Positions 5,381 to 10,049 of a stretch of 10,302 nt of DNA are shown here, one piece after another. Source of the stretch: Baffinella frigidus (Eukaryota > Cryptophyceae > Cryptomonadales > Baffinellaceae); the NCBI GenBank assembly GCA_026770585.1, contig MU646447.1, forward strand, positions 482,632 to 492,933, read 5' to 3'. Made by a program: the position numbers and the translations under genes. Numbering within the stretch: the first letter of the stretch is position 1; every line of letters begins with the position of its first letter. Under the pieces are notes generated by a model. It saw only the letters and a program-made list of their open reading frames with translations, did no database searches and was not told the DNA's origin.

Positions 5381-5485
5381 GTTCCCGTGGAGCCGTACCT
5401 CATCAAGCAGCTTGAGGCGGAGTGGTCTCCCGTCGAGCCGTTCTCCATCGTCTGGCACTGGCGGGACGCCCTCCGCATCTGGCCG
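5381..5485 (+). CDS. candidate 35-codon exon of an unidentified protein
   Basis: The exon lies between TGGCAG and GTCCAATCCGGGG, starts and ends in phase 0, and reads VPVEPYLIKQLEAEW, then SPVEPFSIVWHWRDALRIWP. The Trp-rich second half resembles propeller-like sequence but shows no diagnostic motif. The downstream donor is followed within 5 nt by the Fam12 element. The last 48 bases, from CCGTTC to the donor, are repeated at 5587-5634 and 5758-5805, always followed by GT. Substitutions there are one synonymous change (TCC to TCG) and, in the third copy, Trp to Arg. It may be an upstream exon of the WD40-like gene; no direct join is proven. Confidence 0.45.
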
Positions 5486-5490
5486 GTCCA

Positions 5491-5586
5491 ATCCGGGGAC
5501 ATGTCTAATTGAAAAGAAAATTATTCCGTATTTGTGCATAGGAGTTGGACGAAGGTTAATTAGGGCCCTAAGTAAGTTTGTGGTAC
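5491..5586 (+). mobile_element. Fam12 element, copy 1
   Basis: It starts ATCCGGGGACATGTCTAATT and ends near AAGTTTGTGGTAC, and contains the palindrome TTAGGGCCCTAA. It lacks long terminal inverted repeats. The ATCCGGGG end is shared with Fam9 and, in part, Fam10. It starts 5 nt after the start of the GT that follows the exon at 5485. Confidence 0.6.
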
Positions 5587-5639
5587 CCGTTCTCGATCGT
5601 CTGGCACTGGCGGGACGCCCTCCGCATCTGGCCGGTCCA

Positions 5640-5757
5640 ATCCGGGGACATGTCTAATTGAAAAGAAAATGATTCCCTATTTGTGCAGAGGAGTTGGACG
5701 AAGGTTAATTAGGGCCCTAAGTAAATTTAATTAGGGCCCTAAGTAAGTTTGTGGTAC
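5640..5757 (+). mobile_element. Fam12 element, copy 2 (tandem duplicate)
   Basis: This is the same sequence as 5491-5586 with a few substitutions and an internal duplicated block around TTAGGGCCCTAA. It arose by the tandem duplication at 5438-5805 rather than by a separate insertion. Confidence 0.65.
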
Positions 5758-5841
5758 CCGTTCTCGATCGTCTGGCACTGGCGGGACGCCCTCCGCATCA
5801 GGCCGGTCGCCTCTCTTTTCCCTCTCGCTTTTGTGATGTAC

Positions 5842-5976
5842 CCACTTAGCAGCGAGCGAGGACCTTTTCAACTTGAAAGGTGAAAATCCGGTTAGGTTCC
5901 AGGGCAATGGATAATGTTCTAATATAAATCGTTTAGATGGACTGTATTCGTGAAGCCTCTGGTGGCTGCTAAGTGG
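5842..5976 (+). mobile_element. Fam1 IR element, copy 3
   Basis: This 135-bp copy is collinear with 113-251, including CCGGTTAGGTTC and GTTTAGATGGACTGTATTCG. The subterminal hairpin at 5865-5886 has a shorter tip around CTTGAAAG. The host word TTTCCCTCTCGCTTT occurs on both sides (5818-5832 and about 6028-6042), so the element lies between direct repeats. Confidence 0.85.
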
Positions 5977-6248
5977 CTGGAGACTCCAGGGAGTGTCGTC
6001 TGTCCCTCTCTCTGACCCTTCTCGTCTTTCCCTCTCGCTTTCGAGCCAGAGACCAGCGGCGTAGGCCACAGGGCAGAGGTGCAGGCCAGAGCGTGGCACG
6101 TTGCTCCCTTTGAAAAGTAGTGATAGGCTTACTAGTAGGCTCAGCGCCCCTTAACAAATACATCATATGTAGTGCCGGGTGAGCTGTGCGCCATGTCACA
6201 CCTCGATTCAGCGCCTGACCATCTGTGTCCGCGTTTTCTCTACAGGTT
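5977..6248. other. spacer, no gene recognised
   Basis: The start is pyrimidine-rich, with several CAG and TAG acceptor-like sites between 6050 and 6100. A short open piece near 6090 reads ARAWHVAPFEK. It could be a small exon, but no donor in the right phase is evident. CTGGAGACTCCAG at 5976-5988 is a short palindrome. Confidence 0.4.
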
Positions 6249-6387
6249 GGTAGGAGGTGGAGTGACAATCCATCCGAAAAATGCTCGTACGAGCGGCCGA
6301 CACGGGGGTGCAGTAGTGGCACAATGCGTCGAGCATGTGCGGCGCTGACGCTGGTTGTTTGGCACTGAAGTATCGATCTCTGTCCGC
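6249..6387 (-). pseudogene. dispersed repeat P, copy 2, open on the minus strand
   Basis: This is the reverse-strand counterpart of 3321-3457. On the minus strand a frame stays open through FSAKQPASAPHMLDALCHYC and FRMDCHSTSYQ. Matching sense residues on both sides of a one-base shift in copy 1 suggest a once-coding fragment or mobile-element exon. It lies opposite to the WD40-like gene, immediately upstream of its exon at 6390, probably inside an intron. Confidence 0.45.
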
Positions 6388-6389
6388 AG

Positions 6390-6508
6390 GTTGGGCTCTC
6401 CCCACAGCGCACAGCGATCGTTGGCGCGCCCTTTGGGGACAACGTTGCGGCCGTGGCCCACCACCCGCGCCTCTCGGAGGCCGCCGTCGCTTCTAACCGC
6501 TCCTCAAG
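6390..6508 (+). CDS. WD40-like gene, exon (39 codons plus 2 nt)
   Basis: The acceptor is TGTCCGCAG|G and the donor CTCAAG|GTCTTA. The frame reads VGLSPQRTAIVGAP, then FGDNVAAVAHHPRLSEAAVA, then SNRSS. The pattern NVAAVAHHP followed by EAAVAS resembles the strand-turn-strand of a WD40 blade (V..VAWHP...LAS). The exon ends two bases into a codon, and joining to GAGCGGGGCG at 6814 continues the frame as RSGAFVKGMVYIYDL. The other two frames lack protein-like character. Such propeller proteins are usually scaffolds for complexes; a specific function cannot be named. Confidence 0.5.
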
Positions 6509-6771
6509 GTCTTATCCGGGAACATGTTTAATCTAAAAGAAAATGGCCTATCAAACCGGATTCTAGCCCTTATTAAATTTACTTAGACCCCCTCCTCCAG
6601 TCTGACGTGGACCGAGGGTGTAGGCTTGCCAGCAGCGAAATTCCCTCTCGCTCTCTCTCTTTCTCTCCCTCCCTCTCTCTCTCTCTCTCGCTCTCTCTCC
6701 CTCCCTCTCTCTCTCTCTAACTCTCCCCCTTCACCACAGATATGTGTGCTCACGGTGGGGCAATGGGGAGC
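6509..6771 (+). other. putative intron with Fam12-like element and CT microsatellite
   Basis: It begins GTCTTATCCGGGAAC. A diverged Fam12 relative (ATCCGGGAACATGTTTAATC) occupies 6512-6590, starting 3 nt after the 5' splice site. A CT-rich tract at 6642-6731 supplies a strong polypyrimidine tract. Possible acceptors are CACAG at 6739, GAGCAG at 6771 and AAGTAG at 6813; the last two keep the frame. Confidence 0.5.
6642..6731 (+). repeat. CT-rich microsatellite
   Basis: About 90 bp consist almost entirely of CT dinucleotides with CCCT and CTCG variants. It lies at the 3' part of a putative intron, where it would act as the polypyrimidine tract. Confidence 0.95.
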
Positions 6772-6813
6772 AGGAGCGGGGCATCGGTGACCCTAAACCC
6801 TACACCCTCAAGT
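6772..6813 (+). repeat. 42-bp duplication with telomere-like insert at an acceptor
   Basis: AGGAGCGGGGC occurs at 6772 and again at 6814, and both copies follow a potential acceptor (GAGCAG, AAGTAG). Between them lies CCCTAAACCCTACACCCT, a short telomere-type stretch. The inserted length is 42 bp, so it preserves frame: using the upstream acceptor adds 14 codons (GASVTLNPTPSS-like) to the protein. Confidence 0.6.
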
Positions 6814-6900
6814 AGGAGCGGGGCGTTCGTGAAGGGGATGGTGTACATCTACGATCTCGAGAAGATCAACCTCCCGAAAGTCGTCAGCCTCCAAAATGCG
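6814..6900 (+). CDS. WD40-like gene, exon
   Basis: Starting after AAGTAG, the frame reads (R)SGAFVKGMVYIYDLEKINL, then PKVVSLQNA, and ends in phase 0 before GTCCTCTCCC. GMVYIYDLEK matches the last strand of a WD40 blade (G.V.IWD....). Joined to the preceding exon it gives EAAVASNRSSRSGAFVKGM, plausible as the loop and strand before that motif. The following intron (6901-7180) consists mostly of the Fam5 element. An alternative start 42 nt upstream is also in frame. Confidence 0.5.
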
Positions 6901-6909
6901 GTCCTCTCC

Positions 6910-7118
6910 CCACTCGAGGCTGGAAGATGGAGTATTTTAAATGTGGGGTTGTTGAATTTAGTACCAGTCACCGGCAGGCTTGGTCACGTATCTCATGGAA
7001 TTCCCCCAGATACATGACCAAACGCCCCTATTTGTGTGAAAATTACTACATACTTCTTTTTTCTTTACTTGTAAAAGAATCCCTATTTTGAAATAGTGGC
7101 ATTTCTAGCCTCGAGTGG
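6910..7118 (+). mobile_element. Fam5 IR element, copy 2
   Basis: This 209-bp element has termini CCACTCGAGGCTGGAAG and CTTCTAGCC-type TCTAGCCTCGAGTGG. The central hairpin at 6980-7021 keeps the TTGGTCACGTATCT base, but its tip is CATGGAATTCCCCC. GTGTGAAAATTACTACATAC follows. It makes up about three quarters of the putative intron 6901-7180, whose remainder is a pyrimidine tract ending TTCCCCAG. Confidence 0.9.
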
Positions 7119-7180
7119 CCGAGCCCTCTTTTCTCCCCTTTCCCTTCCTCTTTTCCTGACGCCGTTCTCTCATTCCCCAG

Positions 7181-7228
7181 GTATCGTCAGGGTTCGGAAA
7201 GACAGCGCATGTCAGGGTTCCTCTTGCC
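7181..7228 (+). CDS. WD40-like gene, candidate 16-codon exon
   Basis: This short stretch follows a strong acceptor (CTCTCATTCCCCAG|G), is in phase 0 at both ends, and reads VSSGFGKTAHVRVPLA. It is followed by GTTTAG, and Fam8 begins 3 nt after the splice junction. Joined to VLSLDYNIDG of the next exon it gives RVPLAVLSLDYNIDG, a natural lead-in to a WD40 strand. It is short and the donor is weak; an earlier donor cannot be excluded. Confidence 0.35.
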
Positions 7229-7231
7229 GTT

Positions 7232-7419
7232 TAGAGCCATTCCGGTAGGACTTGTCGCGTTTTCGACTTCGAGATTTCAACATTTCAGACTTCAAAAAGG
7301 TTTTAAAGGGCGTAAAACGTTTTAAAACACACCGTTTCAAATTGCATGGTACAAATGAAGTCTCGAAGTCTCGAAGTCTCGAAATCGAAAACGCGACAAG
7401 TCCTACCGGAATAGCTCTA
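7232..7419 (-). mobile_element. Fam8 IR element, copy 2, with 5-bp direct flanks
   Basis: This 188-bp element is the reverse-orientation counterpart of 2857-3044, with terminal repeats TAGAGC...GCTCTA. It is flanked by CCGTT at 7227-7231 and 7420-7424, a possible 5-bp target-site duplication. It lies at the start of the putative intron 7229-7552, and a small telomere-type stretch follows directly. Confidence 0.9.
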
Positions 7420-7422
7420 CCG

Positions 7423-7438
7423 TTTAGGGTTTAGGGTT
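7423..7438 (+). repeat. short interstitial telomere-type repeat
   Basis: TTTAGGGTTTAGGGTT is two units of the plant/alveolate telomere repeat in the G-rich orientation. It directly abuts the right end of the Fam8 element and lies 210 bp upstream of the long C-rich telomere-type array. Confidence 0.75.
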
Positions 7439-7552
7439 GAACGTAGGGCAGCAAACGTCCACCTTACCGCTCAACCGTGGTCACCAACATCTTTCATCCT
7501 TTCCCAGAAACCACAAACTCCAACCCTCACCAGCGTTCCCGTGATCCGCCAG

Positions 7553-7640
7553 GTTCTGAGCCTGGATTACAACATCGACGGCTCCCTCCTAGCCGCGGGG
7601 GGGGCAGACGGATCGATCGTCTTCGTCTCCGCCGCGAACG
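7553..7640 (+). CDS. WD40-like gene, exon with WD blade
   Basis: The frame reads VLSLDYNIDGSLLAAGG, then ADGSIVFVSAAN(G). This fits the WD40 pattern V.S..F..DG..LA.GG.DG.I..W, with Val-Ser in place of the usual Trp-Asp. The start is either GCCAG|G at 7553 or TTTCCCAG at 7508. The latter adds 15 in-frame codons (KPQTPTLTSVPVIRQ) and has the better pyrimidine tract. The exon is cut after GGCACGCTCCT by a telomere-type array; coding sequence resumes at 7942 after a near-copy, GGCACACTCCT. Reading straight on reaches a stop within two codons. A WD-repeat assignment is fairly secure; the protein's identity is not. Confidence 0.6.
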
Positions 7641-7650
7641 GCACGCTCCT

Positions 7651-7934
7651 ACCCTAAACCCTGAACCCTAGACCCTAAACCCTGAACCCGAAACCCTGAA
7701 CCCGAAACCCGAAACCCTGAACCCTGAACCCGAAACCCTGAATCCTGAACCCTAAACCCTGAAACCTGAACCCTAAACACCAAATCCTAACCCCTAAACC
7801 CGAAACCCGAAACCCGAAACCCGAAACCCGAAACCCCAACCCTAAACCCCAACCCCTAAACCCTAAACCCCAACCCCTAAACCCTAACCCCTAAACCCAA
7901 ACCCCTAACCCCTAACCCCTAAACCCTAACCCCG
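7651..7934 (+). repeat. interstitial telomere-type array (CCCTAAA and variants)
   Basis: About 284 bp of 7-mers run here: CCCTAAA, CCCTGAA and CCCGAAA, drifting to CCCCTAA/CCCCAAC types toward the right. The order of variants is blocky, e.g. a run of CCCGAAA near 7798-7835. It is flanked by the direct repeats GGCACGCTCCT (7640-7650) and GGCACACTCCT (7941-7951) and splits a WD40-like coding stretch. GTAAGCAG lies between array and right repeat. Confidence 0.95.
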
Positions 7935-7941
7935 TAAGCAG

Positions 7942-8048
7942 GCACACTCCTCCGCTCCCTCGCGGGCTCCTCGGGGGGGCTGAGCGCGACGGTTGTTCGC
8001 TTCTCTCCGTGCGGGCGGAGACTCGCAGCTGGCTTCAAATCGAAAGAG
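7942..8048 (+). CDS. WD40-like gene, exon with second WD blade
   Basis: Following AAGCAG, the frame continues the preceding exon as (NG)TLLRSLAGSSGGLSATVVR, then FSPCGRRLAAGFKSKE. G.LL..L.G....V..V.FSP.G..LAAG is the classic WD40 blade-to-blade transition (D-strand end, GH-region equivalent, next A/B strands). The join is in frame if the intervening 301 nt (7641-7941) is removed, which would need a GC-AG intron, or if the ancestral gene lacked the array. The exon ends AAAGAG|GTCAAT, and a Fam7 element starts 4 nt later. I find no convincing exon after 8214. Confidence 0.6.
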
Positions 8049-8052
8049 GTCA

Positions 8053-8214
8053 ATAGGGTAATGGACTAAAAATGGGGTAGTTAGGCCTACGGCATGGCCT
8101 AGGACCTCCTACTGTAGGCCAAACCCCTAGGACTTTTTGGTCATAGGAGCCCTACGGCCTACAGTAGGCAATTCCGTAGGCCTAACTACCCCAGTTTTAG
8201 TCCGTTGGCCTATG
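8053..8214 (+). mobile_element. Fam7 IR element, copy 3
   Basis: This 162-bp hairpin has ends ATAGGGTAATGGACTAAAAA and TTTTAGTCCGTTGGCCTAT. Its interior matches copy 2 (4835-4995) in reverse complement, including TTTTTGGTCATAGGAGCCCT. It occupies the beginning of the putative intron starting at 8049. Confidence 0.9.
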
Positions 8215-8446
8215 AAGGTGCACCCCCGAATCCCACCGACGTTAGCGAATTTGTACCACGAACCCAGCATGACAACTTGAGAAAAGTCCGGATTCGGGCG
8301 TCAAGTCTCTAAGGAGGTTTCGTCCCGCGTGTCGCTTTTCGCCCCATCGAGCAACCGACCCACGGTGCACTGATACTCTGTGCACGAATCCATCCGCCCA
8401 TGCCCCCTCAAGTTAGATGTACGAATTCCGCTGGTGGCCACGCCGT
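8215..8446. other. spacer, no gene recognised
   Basis: A piece at about 8219-8310 is open (APPNPTDVSEFVPRTQHDN) and could be the continuation of the upstream gene, but no blade pattern is visible. CCCGAATCC (8225) and GGATTCGGG (8290) form a weak inverted repeat, perhaps a decayed element. GTGCACTGATACTCTGTGCAC is another short inverted repeat. Confidence 0.35.
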
Positions 8447-8619
8447 GTCATAAGTGGGAATTTCACACGCAACGTTTCGCGCTAAAAGTGTTTCGTGGTA
8501 CAACAAATCATTGTAGCGCCCACGAAGGGCTCCAATTTCCAACACTTTTGGCGTGTGTCCCTGGTGAGAATTAACTTTACACGTAGATGGTGTAGTAAAA
8601 TGAAAATCCGACTTATGAC
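8447..8619. mobile_element. Fam13 IR element
   Basis: The termini are GTCATAAGTGGGAATTT and AAAATCCGACTTATGAC, with weaker pairing outside (CCACGCC/GGCGTGG). Inner arms GCGCTAAAAGTGTT and AACACTTTTGGCG pair, as do TTCGTGG and CCACGAA. GTGTAGTAAAATGAAAA near the right end resembles the motif shared with other families. Single, rather diverged copy. Confidence 0.7.
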
Positions 8620-8657
8620 CTGGCGTGGTAGTCCAAGGAGGCTTCGCCATCCCCTCC

Positions 8658-8869
8658 CCACTCGAGGCTAGAAATGGGACTATTTTAAATGTGGGTTTGT
8701 TAAATTTAGTACCAGTCACGGGCAGGCGTGGTCACGTAGCAGGCGGAATTCCGCCCGCTACGAGACCAAACGCACCCATTTGTGTGAAAATTACTTCACA
8801 CCTTTTTCCCCCCCTTCACTTGGACATGAATCCCTGTTTTAAAATAGTCGCATTTCTAGCCTCGAGTGG
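8658..8869 (+). mobile_element. Fam5 IR element, copy 3
   Basis: This 212-bp element has the same termini and layout as the other Fam5 copies. The central hairpin at 8730-8769 has the base TGGTCACGTA and the GC-rich tip AGGCGGAATTCCGCCC. It is otherwise closely similar to copies 2 and 4. Confidence 0.9.
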
Positions 8870-8916
8870 CCTCTCGCCCCCGCGTCTCTCCTCTCTGCGA
8901 ATCCCGGCGTGCCCAC
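8870..8916 (+). repeat. host segment duplicated at 9666-9718
   Basis: TCTCGCCCCCG..TCCTCTCTGCGAATCC..GCCCACGGTC appears after Fam5 copy 3 and before Fam5 copy 4. Also GGCGTGGTAGTCCAAGGAGG (8622) resembles GGCGTGCTGTCCAAGGAGG (9551). The two Fam5 copies therefore sit in a duplicated host block. Confidence 0.7.
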
Positions 8917-8976
8917 GGTCACGAGGACGGTCACGAGGACGGTCACGAGTAGGGTCACGCGGACGGTCACGAGGAT
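8917..8976 (+). repeat. 12-bp tandem repeat, five units
   Basis: There are five units of GGTCACGAGGAC with minor changes. In one frame they read RGRSRGRS, on the other strand RPRDRPRD. These are treated as low-complexity translations of a minisatellite, not as protein. Confidence 0.9.
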
Positions 8977-8988
8977 CGCTCAAGCATC

Positions 8989-9011
8989 GGTCCTCGGTCG
9001 CTGCTAAGTGG
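8989..9011 (-). mobile_element. Fam1 end fragment
   Basis: GGTCCTCGGTCGCTGCTAAGTGG equals one end of Fam1 in reverse orientation, without the rest of the element. With CCTTAGCAGCGACCGAGG at 9244-9261 it forms an inverted repeat that encloses the Fam7 hairpin at 9089-9240, so Fam7 may have inserted into, or captured, a Fam1 end. Confidence 0.7.
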
Positions 9012-9088
9012 GTGCTCCTGTCCAGAGCCACCACCGCAGTCTCAGAACACCCACCACTGTCGCAGCGACAGCATCCTCCCGCACCTTC

Positions 9089-9316
9089 ATAGGCCGACGG
9101 ACTAGAAATGGGGTAGTCAGGCCTACGGTATTGACTACGGTAGGCCGTAGGGGCCTAGGGGGGCTCCTACGAAAAACCCTACGGCCTACCGTAGGTAATA
9201 CCGTAGGCCTAACTACCCCATATTTAGTCCGTTAAACTATTTTCCTTAGCAGCGACCGAGGTCTAGCGACCTGGGGTGTGCTGCATGGCCTTTTCTGCAG
9301 GATAAGTTCCGGTACC
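9089..9316 (+). mobile_element. Fam7 IR element, copy 4, with Fam1-like tail
   Basis: The hairpin at 9089-9240 and tail at 9241-9316 repeat the arrangement of 2492-2719. The tail and the right half of the hairpin are almost identical between the two. The flanking host sequence differs, so the 228-bp composite is the mobile or duplicated unit. Confidence 0.85.
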
Positions 9317-9355
9317 CGCCCATGGTGGGAGTTGAAAGAACCTAAAGGACCTGCC

Positions 9356-9542
9356 TACTGAACCTCGCTGGCGTGCCTTTCGATTTTGCCGGAAGACTTT
9401 TAAACTCTGGTTGTAGACAGGATACAAGTCAATTCCAATGAAGAACTGTGTCACAAGTTGTGAAAATTATTCAAGTGTGACCCAACCTTGGCCCAGATCC
9501 TGGCCGGGAGGAAATCGAAAGGCACGCTAGGGAAGTTCAGTA
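9356..9542. mobile_element. Fam14 IR element
   Basis: The ends TACTGAACCTCGCTGGCG and CGCTAGGGAAGTTCAGTA continue as a shared GTGCCTTTCGATTT, giving about 35-bp imperfect arms. The interior has GTCACAAGTTGTG...CAAGTGTGAC pairing around GTGAAAATTATT, similar to the GTGAAAATTACT word of Fam5. It is 187 bp and a single copy. Confidence 0.8.
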
Positions 9543-9719
9543 GAAAGGCTGGCGTGCTGTCCAAGGAGGTGTGTCAAACCGCGCGCGGCATTTTCTCTCT
9601 TCTTCTTCTTTACTACTCTCGATACAGGTCCTAAACGAGGCCCGTGAGCCCTGAGATGAGGCATGTCTCGCCCCCGTGCCCATCCTCTCTGCGAATCCAT
9701 TCCACAGCACCCACGGTCT
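9543..9719. other. spacer with duplicated host segment
   Basis: It contains a TTCTTCTTC-rich pyrimidine tract (9597-9612) and, at 9666-9718, the host segment also seen at 8870-8916. The open frame on the minus strand here has no recognisable features. Confidence 0.45.
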
Positions 9720-9927
9720 CCACTTGAGGCTGGAAGAGGGAGTACTTTAAATGTGGGGTTGTTAAATTTAGTACCAGTCACGGGCAGGCTTGGTCACGTA
9801 TCTGACAGATTTCTGTCAGATACATGACCAAAGGCCCCTATTTGTGTGAACATTACTACACACTTTTCTTTCTTCACTTGTAAAAGAATTCCTGTTTAAA
9901 AATAGTGGCATTTCTAGCCTCGAGTGG
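9720..9927 (+). mobile_element. Fam5 IR element, copy 4
   Basis: This 208-bp element has left end CCACTTGAGGCT (one change) and right end AGCCTCGAGTGG. The central hairpin at 9790-9831 has the tip GACAGATTTCTGTC. GTGTGAACATTACTACACAC and CTTGTAAAAGAAT are conserved with the other copies. Confidence 0.9.
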
Positions 9928-10049
9928 CTCTGCTGGCAGATGGGCAGCATGCAGCATCGGTCCAACTTCGGCTGATGTGTTGCCTGGCTGGCTGCCTGAT
10001 TTGTCTGCGAACCTCCATTGGTTCGTCAGAACGGCTGAGTGGTGTCCGG
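9928..10049. other. spacer without recognised gene
   Basis: The sequence is mixed, with short GCAGCATGCAGCAT and GCCTGGCTGGCTGCC repeats. CTGAGTGGTGTCCGG at the end is probably a decayed unit of the following minisatellite. Confidence 0.45.

Larger units (their letters stand above)
5049..5393 (+). repeat. direct repeats containing CAGGTTCCCGTGGAG
   Basis: A 37-bp block (ACAGCCTCTTCGCGTGGTGG, then CAGGTTCCCGTGGAG) lies at 5049-5085 and again at 5253-5289, flanking the Fam11 element. Its last 20 or so bases recur at 5374-5393, flanking an 80-bp segment. A diverged copy (TTGGCAGGTGCCCGTG) is at 5004-5019. Each copy contains CAG|GT, so GT of one copy spliced to AG of the next removes the intervening DNA and one copy without changing the message. 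Confidence 0.75.
5438..5805 (+). repeat. tandem duplication of an exon end plus Fam12 element
   Basis: The unit begins CCGTTCTC and restarts at 5587 and 5758 (spacing 149 and 171 bp). The second spacing is longer because a 22-bp block (TTAATTAGGGCCCTAAGTAA) is itself duplicated. The third unit stops after the exon part at 5805, followed by a GT and a pyrimidine-rich stretch. Near identity of units implies a recent duplication. Confidence 0.9.

Noticed and set aside
5731-6442. Minus-strand frames of 122 and 157 codons
   Set aside because: They run through the Fam1 element, pyrimidine tracts and repeat P, and show no consistent protein features apart from the P fragment reported separately.
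8816-9034. Arg/Asp or Arg/Ser repeat protein
   Set aside because: It is the translation of a 12-bp minisatellite, open on both strands, with no supporting context.
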